Program-made: the position numbers and the translations under genes | Notes under the pieces: model-generated | Database searches by the model: none | What the model was told of the DNA's origin: nothing | Seen by the model: the letters and a program-made list of their open reading frames with translations, nothing else | Shown: in pieces, positions 1-6,936 of the stretch | Layout of the letters: every line of letters starts with the position of its first letter | How positions within the stretch are numbered: position 1 is the stretch's first letter | Assembly: GCA_003174035.1 (NCBI GenBank) | Contig: PRDV01000003.1 | Span: forward strand, 1-10,596 | Origin: Candidatus Babelota bacterium | GTDB taxonomy: Bacteria > Babelota > Babeliae > Babelales > Babelaceae | Reading direction: 5' to 3' | DNA length: 10,596 bases

Positions 1-1791
1 CACTGCATACCTGGATTCAAGCATGTTGATTCTTTTAAAGATCAAAAGATTGTTTTTGGAGAATCTCTTGATGCAAAATCCCTCGACTTTCTCGTGCTTC
101 TTATCTATAAGTCTTACTTTGAAGCAACGTGGGGCTTTAAACTGGAAACAGATCCTGGTCTCCTTTTTATCCGCCACAGAGAATGGCTTACGGAGCTTAT
201 TCAAGCCACATGGACAGAAGAGATAGATATTGCACAAGTACTTCTTATCGCGCAGAAATGGAATCTTGAAACCATTGTATGTGCTATCCTCTGTACTCTT
301 GATGATGATGAATTAAAAATGCTAGCGCGAGGGCTTGAATTGTCAACCATAGTGCAGCTCGATCTTCAGAATAAAAAAGATCCAGATTTCAACCTTGTCT
401 ATGCAAAAATCCTCCTAAAGCTTGTATCTGCTAAAATAAACGAACGGCAAGAAGCCCGATCGACCTATGCAACCAATTATTATGCCTTATTCCCAGGTCC
501 TGAGCATCGAGACTTTGAAAGCTGCATTACATCAATAACAAAAGGGATGCTCGATGCAATCAAAGCTACAACCATAGAGGAAAAACGTGCTTCACGCGAG
601 TTTATTCACATGGTATCGGAAAGCCCTTGTGCGAACCTTTGCGAAAAAAAATTAGAAAAGCTCCTGCAATCATGCATGCTCCTTGGAGTCAGTTTTTCGA
701 GAGACATTCGAAAATTCAAACCCACCCAGATCTGCTGGATTGATGAATCTTTATTAGCAAAATGCTCCAGAAAAAACTTTGGATTATTTAGACTTGTTCG
801 GAATGATTTTGCCACGTGGGACTTTAGAGAGAACTTAATAGATAATGTCTTTATAGATGCCCAAATACAAAACATTATTCGCTTGAGCGATAAAGATCTC
901 GCACTCGTAAGCCAAAAACCCCTTGAAGCACAGGGACATATGTATAAAATGGTTTTAGGAGATGGGCGATTTATCTCCCAAACTACTGACTGGCTTACCA
1001 TTAATAGCAGAATAACGGCCGATGTTCCTTACACATGCGCAGATAAACAGATATTAGCGGTAGCATCAGTTAGTATCAAAGATCAAACACAGCAGAGTGT
1101 TATTGAGCGGTATGATGTCGCTAGCGGGAGCAAAATAGATACCTTTTTTAAAACAGAATTTGGTGAACATATTGACGCACTTATAGCGAACGATACGTAT
1201 ATCGCCGCAGGAATCAGTCGAAAAGCAAGAGATCATAGCCACGTGAGGATATGGAATAGTGCTACTGGAGATGTTGTGTGCGATTATGTTCTTGCAGGAG
1301 AAGAAGTGCATCTTCTACAATTCTTATCTAAGGATCGCATCGCTATTGCTTTTGGCAAAGAGAAGAGTCCTGATGGCTGGGCAAACAATGGTCGAGCAAC
1401 ACTCAGCATATATGCTATTGGTAAGCGTCAACCGATGTTGCTTCGGGACTGTCCCCCTCTCAGTGCTGTATCTCTTCTTGACGATCGCTATCTACTTTTA
1501 GGTGTAGGCTATCAGCATTTTGGTAAGATGATTGGCTTCCTAGAAGTCTATGACCTTCAAACGAAGTCCGTTATTAAAACTATTGAGCGGTTACCGCAGG
1601 CAGCCGTGATCAATATCACTCTGCGTTCACTCAATCGCTATTATGATACTATTGATCTCGCTTTTAGTGACGGGTTTTGCGAACGAATTGAAATTGAAAG
1701 ACTTTTAAGACCAGAAAACGCTGAGCCTTATATAAAACTTAGGGAAGCATTGATGCACAGTGAGTTGGACGAGTACAAGTCCTCCTTTTAA
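1..1791 (+). CDS. Large WD40-like propeller protein, paralog A (5' end outside window)
   Basis: Frame 1 is open from the first base to the TAA at 1789-1791, giving 596 visible residues. The frame has no true start here: a GTG at 94 lies inside the conserved region, and codons 1-31 already align with paralog B (shared I-P-x-F-K-H and D-S-F-K-D). By that alignment about 143 N-terminal residues, probably including a signal peptide, lie left of the window. The first ~230 visible residues are helical; the rest shows degenerate WD40-type blade ends, such as RYDVASGS (370-377), VRIWNSATGD (415-424) and LEVYDLQTKS near 514, spaced about 45-50 residues apart. About half or more of the residues match paralog B over the last 230. 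Such propellers are usually protein-binding scaffolds. The function is unknown; a secreted host-interaction role is inference. Confidence 0.85.
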   Translation, partial: HCIPGFKHVDSFKDQKIVFGESLDAKSLDFLVLLIYKSYFEATWGFKLETDPGLLFIRHREWLTELIQATWTEEIDIAQVLLIAQKWNLETIVCAILCTLDDDELKMLARGLELSTIVQLDLQNKKDPDFNLVYAKILLKLVSAKINERQEARSTYATNYYALFPGPEHRDFESCITSITKGMLDAIKATTIEEKRASREFIHMVSESPCANLCEKKLEKLLQSCMLLGVSFSRDIRKFKPTQICWIDESLLAKCSRKNFGLFRLVRNDFATWDFRENLIDNVFIDAQIQNIIRLSDKDLALVSQKPLEAQGHMYKMVLGDGRFISQTTDWLTINSRITADVPYTCADKQILAVASVSIKDQTQQSVIERYDVASGSKIDTFFKTEFGEHIDALIANDTYIAAGISRKARDHSHVRIWNSATGDVVCDYVLAGEEVHLLQFLSKDRIAIAFGKEKSPDGWANNGRATLSIYAIGKRQPMLLRDCPPLSAVSLLDDRYLLLGVGYQHFGKMIGFLEVYDLQTKSVIKTIERLPQAAVINITLRSLNRYYDTIDLAFSDGFCERIEIERLLRPENAEPYIKLREALMHSELDEYKSSF

Positions 1792-1840
1792 TAGCTTAGC
1801 AAGAGTTTTTCTATGGTTTTGTACAAAAAATGTTAGCTAT
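1791..1840. terminator. Possible stem-loop between convergent genes
   Basis: ATAGCT at 1791-1796 pairs with AGCTAT at 1835-1840. Inside it the T-run at 1806-1810 can pair with the A-run at 1825-1830, giving an imperfect hairpin in the gap between paralog A and the convergent toxin gene. No clean U-tract follows on either strand, so terminator function is a weak inference from position and dyad symmetry. Confidence 0.25.
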
Positions 1841-1845
1841 AAATC

Positions 1846-2301
1846 TTAATTACCGCTAAGAGTCTCTGAAAGCCATTTTTTCATGGCATTGTCGTGAGGA
1901 TTGTGGCTAAATATTCCCTTATTTACCAGGTCATAAAATTCCTTGTAAGGATCATTTTTGCTTCCATCACTGCGTAAATGATCTGCATCATTGATATAAA
2001 GATAAGCGATAAGCGGAGGTTTGTTTGCAAAGCCAAAAAGGAGACGGAATCTTTGCAGCCCTTTTTTGTATCGTCGGAATTTTGAGAGAGTACCTGTGAG
2101 ATAGTAATCACGATGATTAGGATCTTGAGGAATAGTATTTAGATAAGCTTGCGTGATGCGCTTCAATAATTTTGTTACTTCATGTTGTCTATACTCTTCC
2201 AAAGGTAGTAGTGCGCGCAATTTTTCCACTTGTCTAATCAGCCTTGTAACGCGTTCTATAAAAAAGGTATGAAACATTATTTTATAATTATTAATCATCA
2301 T
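1846..2301 (-). CDS. yhaV: YhaV-family type II toxin (RelE-superfamily ribonuclease)
   Basis: This 151-residue protein matches the layout of E. coli YhaV, a RelE-superfamily mRNA ribonuclease toxin of about 154 residues. The diagnostic stretch is residues 75-129: F-R-R-Y then a basic turn and R-F-R-L-L-F-G-F, a hydrophobic strand, and N-D-A-D-H-L-R-S-D-G-S-K-N-D-P-Y-K-E-F ending in V-N-K-G. E. coli YhaV has the equivalent R-Y-R-L-F-F, N-D-E-N-T-L-R and K-K-T-D-A-Y signatures. The first ATG (2301) is chosen because AGAAGGAG ends 9 nt upstream; ATGs at 2298 and 2277 are alternatives. The gene overlaps the antitoxin's end by 11 bp, so translation is probably coupled and toxin output depends on antitoxin translation. 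It looks intact, with no stop or frameshift. Activity is inferred from family membership. Confidence 0.87.
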   Translation of the reverse strand: MMINNYKIMFHTFFIERVTRLIRQVEKLRALLPLEEYRQHEVTKLLKRITQAYLNTIPQDPNHRDYYLTGTLSKFRRYKKGLQRFRLLFGFANKPPLIAYLYINDADHLRSDGSKNDPYKEFYDLVNKGIFSHNPHDNAMKKWLSETLSGN

Positions 2302-2602
2302 CGATTTCTACTCCTTCTAGTAGCTTTTCAACATGCTCATTCCAAATGGAGGATCCATCTTTGAGCACCTCTGGGTTCTCCATAGCGTGATTGTAGATAG
2401 CCTGTATAAAGAGAGCAAACACCGGATCTTCTTCTATAGTATCTAGCTCATCGACTGGTTTTATGATAAGCGATGGTATATTATGTTCGTTAAATACCAC
2501 TTCTACGGTCACCTCTTGAGAATACACATTTTGTGCGAACTCGGATGGAACAACCACTGCAAGGCTACCTCCATGTTTAAACATTTTCTTGGTTGTTTTC
2601 AT
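2291..2602 (-). CDS. prlF: PrlF-like antitoxin, AbrB/MazE swapped-hairpin family
   Basis: This 103-residue acidic-tailed protein precedes and overlaps the YhaV-type toxin. Residues 1-50 form a SpoVT/AbrB-type DNA-binding domain: K-K-M-F-K-H-G-G-S-L-A-V-V-V-P-S-E-F is the typical hairpin-then-helix pattern of MazE/AbrB proteins. Residues 56-103 resemble the toxin-binding tail of E. coli PrlF: E-D-P-V-F-x-x-F-I-x-x-I, a conserved N-P step, then L-L-E-G-V-E-I-D-D-D. In the known family the antitoxin binds and neutralises YhaV and represses its own operon. The ATG at 2602 has AGAGGAG 6 nt upstream. It is the first gene of the minus-strand pair, read from a promoter-like sequence in the shared divergent region. 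Family assignment is firm as AbrB-like and good as PrlF-like given the YhaV partner. Confidence 0.83.
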   Translation of the reverse strand: MKTTKKMFKHGGSLAVVVPSEFAQNVYSQEVTVEVVFNEHNIPSLIIKPVDELDTIEEDPVFALFIQAIYNHAMENPEVLKDGSSIWNEHVEKLLEGVEIDDD

Positions 2603-2631
2603 ATATATCTCCTCTACTGATTTCTTATTAA

Positions 2632-2661
2632 AGTATATATAAAAATAGATACTCCTGTAAA
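2632..2661 (-). promoter_or_regulatory. Putative promoter of the prlF-yhaV pair with overlapping dyad
   Basis: On the minus strand TTTACA (2661-2656) and TATACT (2637-2632) are 18 bp apart, each one mismatch from the sigma70 consensus. They end 29 bp before the antitoxin ATG. A dyad AGTAT/ATACT (2632-2636 and 2649-2653) overlaps the -10 box and could be where the AbrB-type antitoxin autoregulates; that role is inference. Confidence 0.5.
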
Positions 2662-2689
2662 GGCCCTGGGGACAATTTGTTTAATTTTC

Positions 2690-2717
2690 TTGACATGAAT
2701 CTCATCTTCGGTATCAT
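2690..2717 (+). promoter_or_regulatory. Putative sigma70 promoter of the zinc-ribbon/Panacea gene
   Basis: A perfect -35 TTGACA (2690-2695) and a -10 TATCAT (2712-2717, one mismatch) are 16 bp apart, pointing at the plus-strand gene that starts at 2814. This implies a 5' leader of about 90 nt. Confidence 0.6.
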
Positions 2718-2725
2718 TTAATACC
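2710..2725. promoter_or_regulatory. Candidate operator palindrome over the -10 box
   Basis: GGTAT (2710-2714) and ATACC (2721-2725) form a 5-bp inverted repeat with a 6-nt centre, covering the -10 box of the promoter for the 2814 gene. That gene encodes an HTH antitoxin-like protein, so autorepression at this dyad is a reasonable inference. It differs from the known AACCT/AGGTT palindrome of E. coli MqsA. Confidence 0.35.
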
Positions 2726-2813
2726 AATAAAGAAGATAATGCAAGAAAGACTTTCTGCTTTTTAGAAAACAAGCTGCTGAGCGTTAGGCAATTAAAGAGG
2801 GCCAAGCATTCAT

Positions 2814-3686
2814 ATGAATAAATCGATGTGCTTACATTGCAACAATAGTAATTTTGAAACAAAAAATGTTCGCTTTTCTCCTGAAATTAAAGGAGAAACA
2901 GTAGATGTGGTTGCCCCAGCTTTTGTATGCACCCAATGCCAAACTCCTTTAATGGATTCGACCCAGATGAGCATACTTCGCCGTTTAGCAGCAGATGAAT
3001 ACCGTACCAGACATCAATTGCTCACCTCTGAGCATATTATTAAATTTCGATCAGCTCTAGGCATGTCACAGTCAGCATTTGCTCACTATTTAAAAGTTGG
3101 CGAGGCAAGCATTAAACGATGGGAAACCTATTTTGTGCAGGATGTCGTGCAAGATGACCATATAAGGTTAAAATGCGATGAAGCCTACGCTCAATTAAAT
3201 GCACTTGAAGTTCGCTGGAAAAATAGTCTGCCTGATACGTTTAGCGGCAACAAACGATTTAGTCTTGAACTTTTTAAGCAAGCAGTGCGCTATTTAGTAA
3301 CAAGCACAAACAGCGCTCTTTTTTTGAACAAAGCGCTTTTTTATGCTGATTTTGAGCACTTTAAACGTTACGGTACCAGTATTACTGGCACCCGATATAT
3401 ACATTTAGAATATGGCCCCTGCCCAGATCAATATCAAAATTTGCTGAAACATCTTTTAAACGAAAGAATACTGATACCAGCTGGCCATCACACTTTTAAA
3501 GCCTCCAAGAATGCAGAACTTTCCTTCTTTTCAGATTCCGAAAAAGAAGTACTGGCGTATATAAGGCAGCTCACGCACGATGGTGGCAAAAAACTCTTGA
3601 AACTTTCGCATGAGGAAGCAGCATATAAGCAAACAGAACCGCTTGAATTCATTAGTTATGCTTTTGCAAAAGAACTCAAAATTTAA
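2814..3686 (+). CDS. Zinc-ribbon (YgiT/MqsA-type) + XRE HTH + Panacea-domain antitoxin-like protein
   Basis: This 290-residue protein has three segments. Residues 6-42 are a YgiT-type zinc ribbon with paired cysteines C6-x2-C9 and C39-x2-C42, as in MqsA. Residues 73-105 are an XRE-like helix-turn-helix (G-M-S-Q-S-A-F-A-x-x-L-K-V, then A-S-I-K-R-W-E). Residues 150-285 are a Panacea/SocA (DUF4065) domain with the signature A-L-F-Y-A-D-F-x-H-F-x-x-Y-G-x-S-I-T-G and, a few residues on, Y-G-P-C-P. Panacea proteins are antitoxins that neutralise many unrelated toxins and usually have the toxin gene beside them. Here the upstream 211 bp holds no toxin-sized reading frame, and downstream is the 729-residue propeller protein. 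The unit is therefore an orphan antitoxin, or it controls a neighbour. The ATG at 2814 is kept although the nearest purine-rich stretch (AGAGG, 2796-2800) is 13 nt away; ATG 2826 is possible but would remove residues just before C6. Confidence 0.86.
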   Translation: MNKSMCLHCNNSNFETKNVRFSPEIKGETVDVVAPAFVCTQCQTPLMDSTQMSILRRLAADEYRTRHQLLTSEHIIKFRSALGMSQSAFAHYLKVGEASIKRWETYFVQDVVQDDHIRLKCDEAYAQLNALEVRWKNSLPDTFSGNKRFSLELFKQAVRYLVTSTNSALFLNKALFYADFEHFKRYGTSITGTRYIHLEYGPCPDQYQNLLKHLLNERILIPAGHHTFKASKNAELSFFSDSEKEVLAYIRQLTHDGGKKLLKLSHEEAAYKQTEPLEFISYAFAKELKI

Positions 3687-3717
3687 TAGACCACGAGGCC
3701 CCTCAAAATGCAGCCGA

Positions 3718-3746
3718 TTGACAGTCAGGAGAAATCTGCGTACGGT
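3718..3746 (+). promoter_or_regulatory. Weak candidate promoter for paralog B
   Basis: A perfect -35 TTGACA at 3718-3723 lies in the gap after the Panacea gene. The best -10 at 17 bp spacing is TACGGT (3741-3746), only three matches, so this is tentative. Read-through from the Panacea gene, which ends 88 bp before the propeller start, is an equally good explanation. Confidence 0.25.
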
Positions 3747-3774
3747 TAAGATAATAACAAACCTTAGGACTGAA

Positions 3775-5964
3775 ATGAAAAGATCTATAAAACCAATCTC
3801 TCTGAGCTGTATATATCTTCTCGTGCTGTCAACCTATTCAATGGAAAAGACACAAATCATAGGAAGCGCAAGGGAAGTAACAGAGGCCGCCGCCAAAGAC
3901 ATTCATTCGGCAATCAGAGAACTTTTTCAAAGCATTAACTCACAATCCTTTCTTAAGAATTGCTTGCCAGAGCACGTTATCAACGCTCTGGGATTAAATG
4001 AGCTTCATATAACTCGCCTCATTCAACACCAAAAACTGAAAGCGCTTATTCTATTTTTGGATGCCGCTGTCTGGTGGAAGATGTCTGAACACAGGGAAGA
4101 ATTGCTCCAAAAGACTAACTCTTTAAAAGAGAGTTATGTTCTCCATCGTGAAAATAGCTACCAATATGCCGGGCCTGAAGATCTAATTGCGAAAACTATT
4201 ATAGGCTGGATTCCACCTTTCAAGCACCTTGATTCTTTTAAAGATCCAAAAATTATTTTTTCAAAATCTCTTGATGAACACTCTCTCGATTTTTTTGTGC
4301 TGCTAATTTACACATCATATGAATTCGAAAGCCGCAACTCTCTCATTTATCAATCAAAAAAAATCAAAATCCGAGAACGACTTACCTATTTCATCCAAAC
4401 TATCTGGAATGAAAACATTGATATAGCCAATGTACTCTTTATTGCTCAACAGTGGAATCTCACTACAATTGTAAATGCAATTCTATGTGCACTTGATGAT
4501 GACGAATTGAAAGCTCTTGCACGGCAAGTTGAGTTAGGCCAATTCCCACAATTTTTTCAGCAAGGTATGCAAGACTCTCACGACTTAACACACGAACAAA
4601 TCTTGGTAAAACTTGTATCTGCTAAAATTGAAGAACGTAAAGAACTCCATTCAGCGGCGCCATACACGGAAATTTTTACAACTTCGGAGCAAAAAGATCT
4701 CTCAATATGTATTGCCGAAATCGCTCAAAACATGGCTGAAGCAATCAAAACAACTGAGACAAGCGATAAGGAAGCCGCCAGAAATTTTCTCAAACTTATT
4801 CAAGCAAGCTCTTGCTCTCATCTTTGTCAAAAAGCTTTAGAAGAACTCTTCAGTTCTTGTCATCTTCTTGACCAGCGCTTTATCTATGATATACGATTTT
4901 CAAAAACTCATTTTAAGCCGAGTCAAGTCTGCTGGATCAATTCGCAACACTTAGCTGTGGCTGTTAAAAACTATGTGAGTATCTACAAATTTAACCCTCT
5001 ACTCTCTGGTCTTCAAGAGATTGCCGATGTGGTATACGAGGTAAACTATCTAGTAGGTCTATTATGCCTCGATGAAAAAAACCTAGCGCTCCTAAATTTT
5101 GGACCCTCTATTCTTAAATTATCAATTAATGAAGAGCGGGGAAGATTTGTTCTTCAAGAGCCAGAAGAATGGCTAAAAATCAATGGACTAATGACTGCAG
5201 CTGCTATCTATACATCTGCTCATAAGAAAATCTTAGCAGTAGTATCAAATATTTTTAAAGATCAAATTCAGCATAGCATCATTGATCGCTATGATGTTGC
5301 TACAAGGAGTAAGATAGATACTTTTTTTAAAACCGAGCCTGATGAAAGGATCGGGTTACTACAAGCTAATGATACTTATATAGCTGCAGCAATCGATCGC
5401 AAGGATAAAAAATATAGCAAAGTCAGGGTATGGGAGATAGCTACAGGTGATCTTGTTCGCGATATTGTTCTATCTGGGGAGGAAGTCCATCTTATACAAC
5501 TTTTCTCGGGCAACCGCATCGGAATTGCTTTCGGCGAAGGGAAAGCTATCACTGGCTGGTCACGTGGCACTCATACTCTCTGCATATATGACATCGGCCA
5601 AAGCCAAGCTCTATTGACGATCACCTGTCCCCCTCTCAGCGCGTTGAATATGCTCGATGATCGTTATTTGCTTCTAGGTACGGGATATGAAAACAATCGC
5701 TATGACGAGCTCGGGGGTGAAGTTCGCGTCTATGATATGAAAACAAAATCTGTTATCAAAACGATAGAGCGGTTACATCAGGCAGCAGTTATCGCAATCA
5801 ACGTTCGGCCTACCGAACGGCAAGATGCGATTATTGAGCTAGTATATAGCGACGGAGATACTAAAAGAATGCCAAGAGCAGTGTTCTTAGATAGGGAATC
5901 TCCTCAACCCTATCTCCAGCTCATGCAAAACTTATTAACTGAAAAGGTAGGATCTTCGATTTAA
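3775..5964 (+). CDS. Exported WD40-like propeller protein, paralog B (complete)
   Basis: This 729-residue protein is the full-length version of the truncated copy at the left edge. The ATG at 3775 is chosen because AGGA sits 5 nt upstream and the product begins with a signal peptide: K-R-S-I-K, then a hydrophobic stretch to about residue 22. A longer in-frame start at 3610 would overlap the Panacea gene and bury this signal. Residues 30-390 are helical and unrecognised; residues about 158-245 have faint BTB/POZ character. Residues about 400-720 look like a degenerate WD40 propeller with blade ends RYDVATRS (505), VRVWEIATGD (550), LCIYDIGQ (602) and VRVYDMKTKS (650), about 47-52 residues apart. 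No enzyme motif is visible. Export followed by protein binding, perhaps to host partners, is inference from the signal and the propeller. Confidence 0.88.
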   Translation: MKRSIKPISLSCIYLLVLSTYSMEKTQIIGSAREVTEAAAKDIHSAIRELFQSINSQSFLKNCLPEHVINALGLNELHITRLIQHQKLKALILFLDAAVWWKMSEHREELLQKTNSLKESYVLHRENSYQYAGPEDLIAKTIIGWIPPFKHLDSFKDPKIIFSKSLDEHSLDFFVLLIYTSYEFESRNSLIYQSKKIKIRERLTYFIQTIWNENIDIANVLFIAQQWNLTTIVNAILCALDDDELKALARQVELGQFPQFFQQGMQDSHDLTHEQILVKLVSAKIEERKELHSAAPYTEIFTTSEQKDLSICIAEIAQNMAEAIKTTETSDKEAARNFLKLIQASSCSHLCQKALEELFSSCHLLDQRFIYDIRFSKTHFKPSQVCWINSQHLAVAVKNYVSIYKFNPLLSGLQEIADVVYEVNYLVGLLCLDEKNLALLNFGPSILKLSINEERGRFVLQEPEEWLKINGLMTAAAIYTSAHKKILAVVSNIFKDQIQHSIIDRYDVATRSKIDTFFKTEPDERIGLLQANDTYIAAAIDRKDKKYSKVRVWEIATGDLVRDIVLSGEEVHLIQLFSGNRIGIAFGEGKAITGWSRGTHTLCIYDIGQSQALLTITCPPLSALNMLDDRYLLLGTGYENNRYDELGGEVRVYDMKTKSVIKTIERLHQAAVIAINVRPTERQDAIIELVYSDGDTKRMPRAVFLDRESPQPYLQLMQNLLTEKVGSSI

Positions 5965-5986
5965 TACTCTCCTTGTATTGCTTATA

Positions 5987-6016
5987 TTGGTGTTTAAAAA
6001 CAATTAATGATAAAAT
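5987..6016 (+). promoter_or_regulatory. Candidate promoter of the split antitoxin gene
   Basis: TTGGTG (5987-5992) and TAAAAT (6011-6016) are 18 bp apart, with four and five consensus matches. They precede the GTG start at 6051. In the 348 bp between paralog B and the next minus-strand gene, the supported items are this promoter, the antitoxin remnant and an AT-rich hairpin. Confidence 0.35.
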
Positions 6017-6050
6017 AAATATGAGCTTAAAAAATAAGGAGTTCAACTGA

Positions 6051-6263
6051 GTGAGAAAAACTATGACAAAAGTCACACCAAAATTTATTTATGATAGCAA
6101 TGGACAGGAAGTACAAGTAATTCTGAAAAAAAAGGATTAAGAGATGCTCCTCGATAAAATTGAAGATATCTATGACTATGAAATCATAAGCAAAAGAAAA
6201 GCTAAAAAGCAGAAATCATATACGCTAGAAGAGCTTAAGCCAGAGCTTTACGGGAAAAAATGA
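6051..6263 (+). pseudogene. Phd/YefM-like antitoxin gene split by an in-frame stop
   Basis: One reading frame runs from a GTG at 6051 (AAGGAG 9 nt upstream) to TGA at 6261-6263, broken only by TAA at 6138-6140. With one residue in place of the stop it would be a 70-residue antitoxin-like protein. The first part has the pattern T-P-K-F-I-Y-D-S-N-G-Q-E-V-Q-V-I-L, seen at the start of many small Phd/YefM-type antitoxins. The stop falls where these proteins usually have tyrosine (K-D-[Y]-E-x-L-L-x-K-I-E-D), so a single TAT or TAC to TAA change fits. The second part, ATG 6144 to 6263 (39 residues), has AAAGGA 7 nt upstream and could be made separately. No RelE/ParE-type toxin follows. Family assignment rests on pattern and size only. 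Confidence 0.6.
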
Positions 6264-6279
6264 TATTTATCAATCATTT
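6258..6279 (-). terminator. Possible AT-rich terminator hairpin
   Basis: AAATGAT (6258-6264) and ATCATTT (6273-6279) form a 7-bp stem with an 8-nt loop. Read on the minus strand it is followed by a short T-run (6257-6255), so it may end the trpS-membrane protein transcript. The stem is AT-rich and weak. Confidence 0.35.
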
Positions 6280-6312
6280 CGAAAGTTTTCTGAATTATTA
6301 CCGCTGCAGCGA

Positions 6313-6909
6313 TCAATATTCCCCTTCAACATTTTCCCCCAACAGATCAGTTTTGGCAAGAGCCTCTAGCGGATTTTGGTAGGTTGTTATATGAGCGGCC
6401 AGCGCCTTATCACCGCTTAACAGCGCCTTGGGATCGCGCGTAAGCGCTTCAATATCAGTGTTGAAATCAATCGTTATGGTCTTGCCAACAACTTTGCCAT
6501 TGGCGAGCTTCACGCCATCACCAGGAACAATAAAAAAGCCTTTTTTGGTACCTATAATCTGATACTCCTTGCCATTCGCGGTAAGATTCTCTTGAAGATA
6601 GGGACCCTGCCATTTTTGCGGTCGCTCAAGATTCATGGGTCCCACTTCTGAACCTTCAAATGATTTTACCGTCAAAAAATCAACGTACTGTTTTTTATGA
6701 CGAAAGCCGATGATGCCAGCAGTATCATTAATTTTTTTAAAAATTTCCTGCAGCTGCTGTATCTGCTGAGCAATCATATCATCATTAGCAACACGTGCTT
6801 GCGAAAGAAATTTGACGATAATAGCAACAAAAAGAATAGCAGCTAACAACCCTGTAATGAGGGCAAACGTATAACGATTTTTTTTTCCAGCAGGGGTACG
6901 GTGCTCCAT
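6313..6909 (-). CDS. Single-pass membrane-anchored protein, function unknown
   Basis: The 198-residue start (ATG 6909) is preferred because AAAGGA lies 5 nt upstream; an upstream in-frame ATG at 6963 has no good ribosome-binding site. A basic N-terminus (H-R, K-K-N-R) is followed by one membrane helix at residues 14-34, so most of the protein should face the periplasm. Residues 44-62 are amphipathic helix or short coiled coil. Residues 98-135 read Q-K-W-Q-G-P-Y-L, then K-E-Y-Q-I-I-G and F-F-I-V-P-G-D-G. The W-x-G-P-Y-L step recalls the C-terminal part of type II secretion pseudopilins, but the prepilin peptidase site (G-F-T-L-[IV]-E) is absent, so I do not call it a pilin. It lies 90 bp after trpS on the same strand and may be co-transcribed. 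Confidence 0.7.
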   Translation of the reverse strand: MEHRTPAGKKNRYTFALITGLLAAILFVAIIVKFLSQARVANDDMIAQQIQQLQEIFKKINDTAGIIGFRHKKQYVDFLTVKSFEGSEVGPMNLERPQKWQGPYLQENLTANGKEYQIIGTKKGFFIVPGDGVKLANGKVVGKTITIDFNTDIEALTRDPKALLSGDKALAAHITTYQNPLEALAKTDLLGENVEGEY

Positions 6910-6936
6910 AGATATCCTTTGATGAATAGCGTTTGA

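Noticed and set aside
606..1001. A 131-residue minus-strand frame inside paralog A
   Set aside because: It is antisense to a conserved protein-coding region and has no recognisable pattern.
94..1791. Starting paralog A at the GTG at 94
   Set aside because: Codons 1-31 before it align with paralog B residues 144-174, so the true start is left of the window.
2614..2862. An 82-residue minus-strand frame in the divergent region, considered as the missing toxin
   Set aside because: It crosses both promoters and the start of the Panacea gene, has no family pattern, and lacks a ribosome-binding site.
3610..3774. A longer N-terminus for paralog B starting at 3610
   Set aside because: It would overlap the Panacea gene by 77 bp and bury the clear signal peptide and AGGA site at 3775.
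3687..3774. A mobile-element boundary between the Panacea gene and paralog B
   Set aside because: No terminal inverted repeats, target-site duplication or transposase remnant could be found, and the ends of paralogs A and B share no downstream sequence.
6260..6382. A 40-codon plus-strand frame overlapping the antitoxin stop as ATGA, considered as a toxin
   Set aside because: It runs antisense into the membrane-protein gene and shows no RelE/ParE-like pattern; the ATGA overlap is the only TA-like trait.
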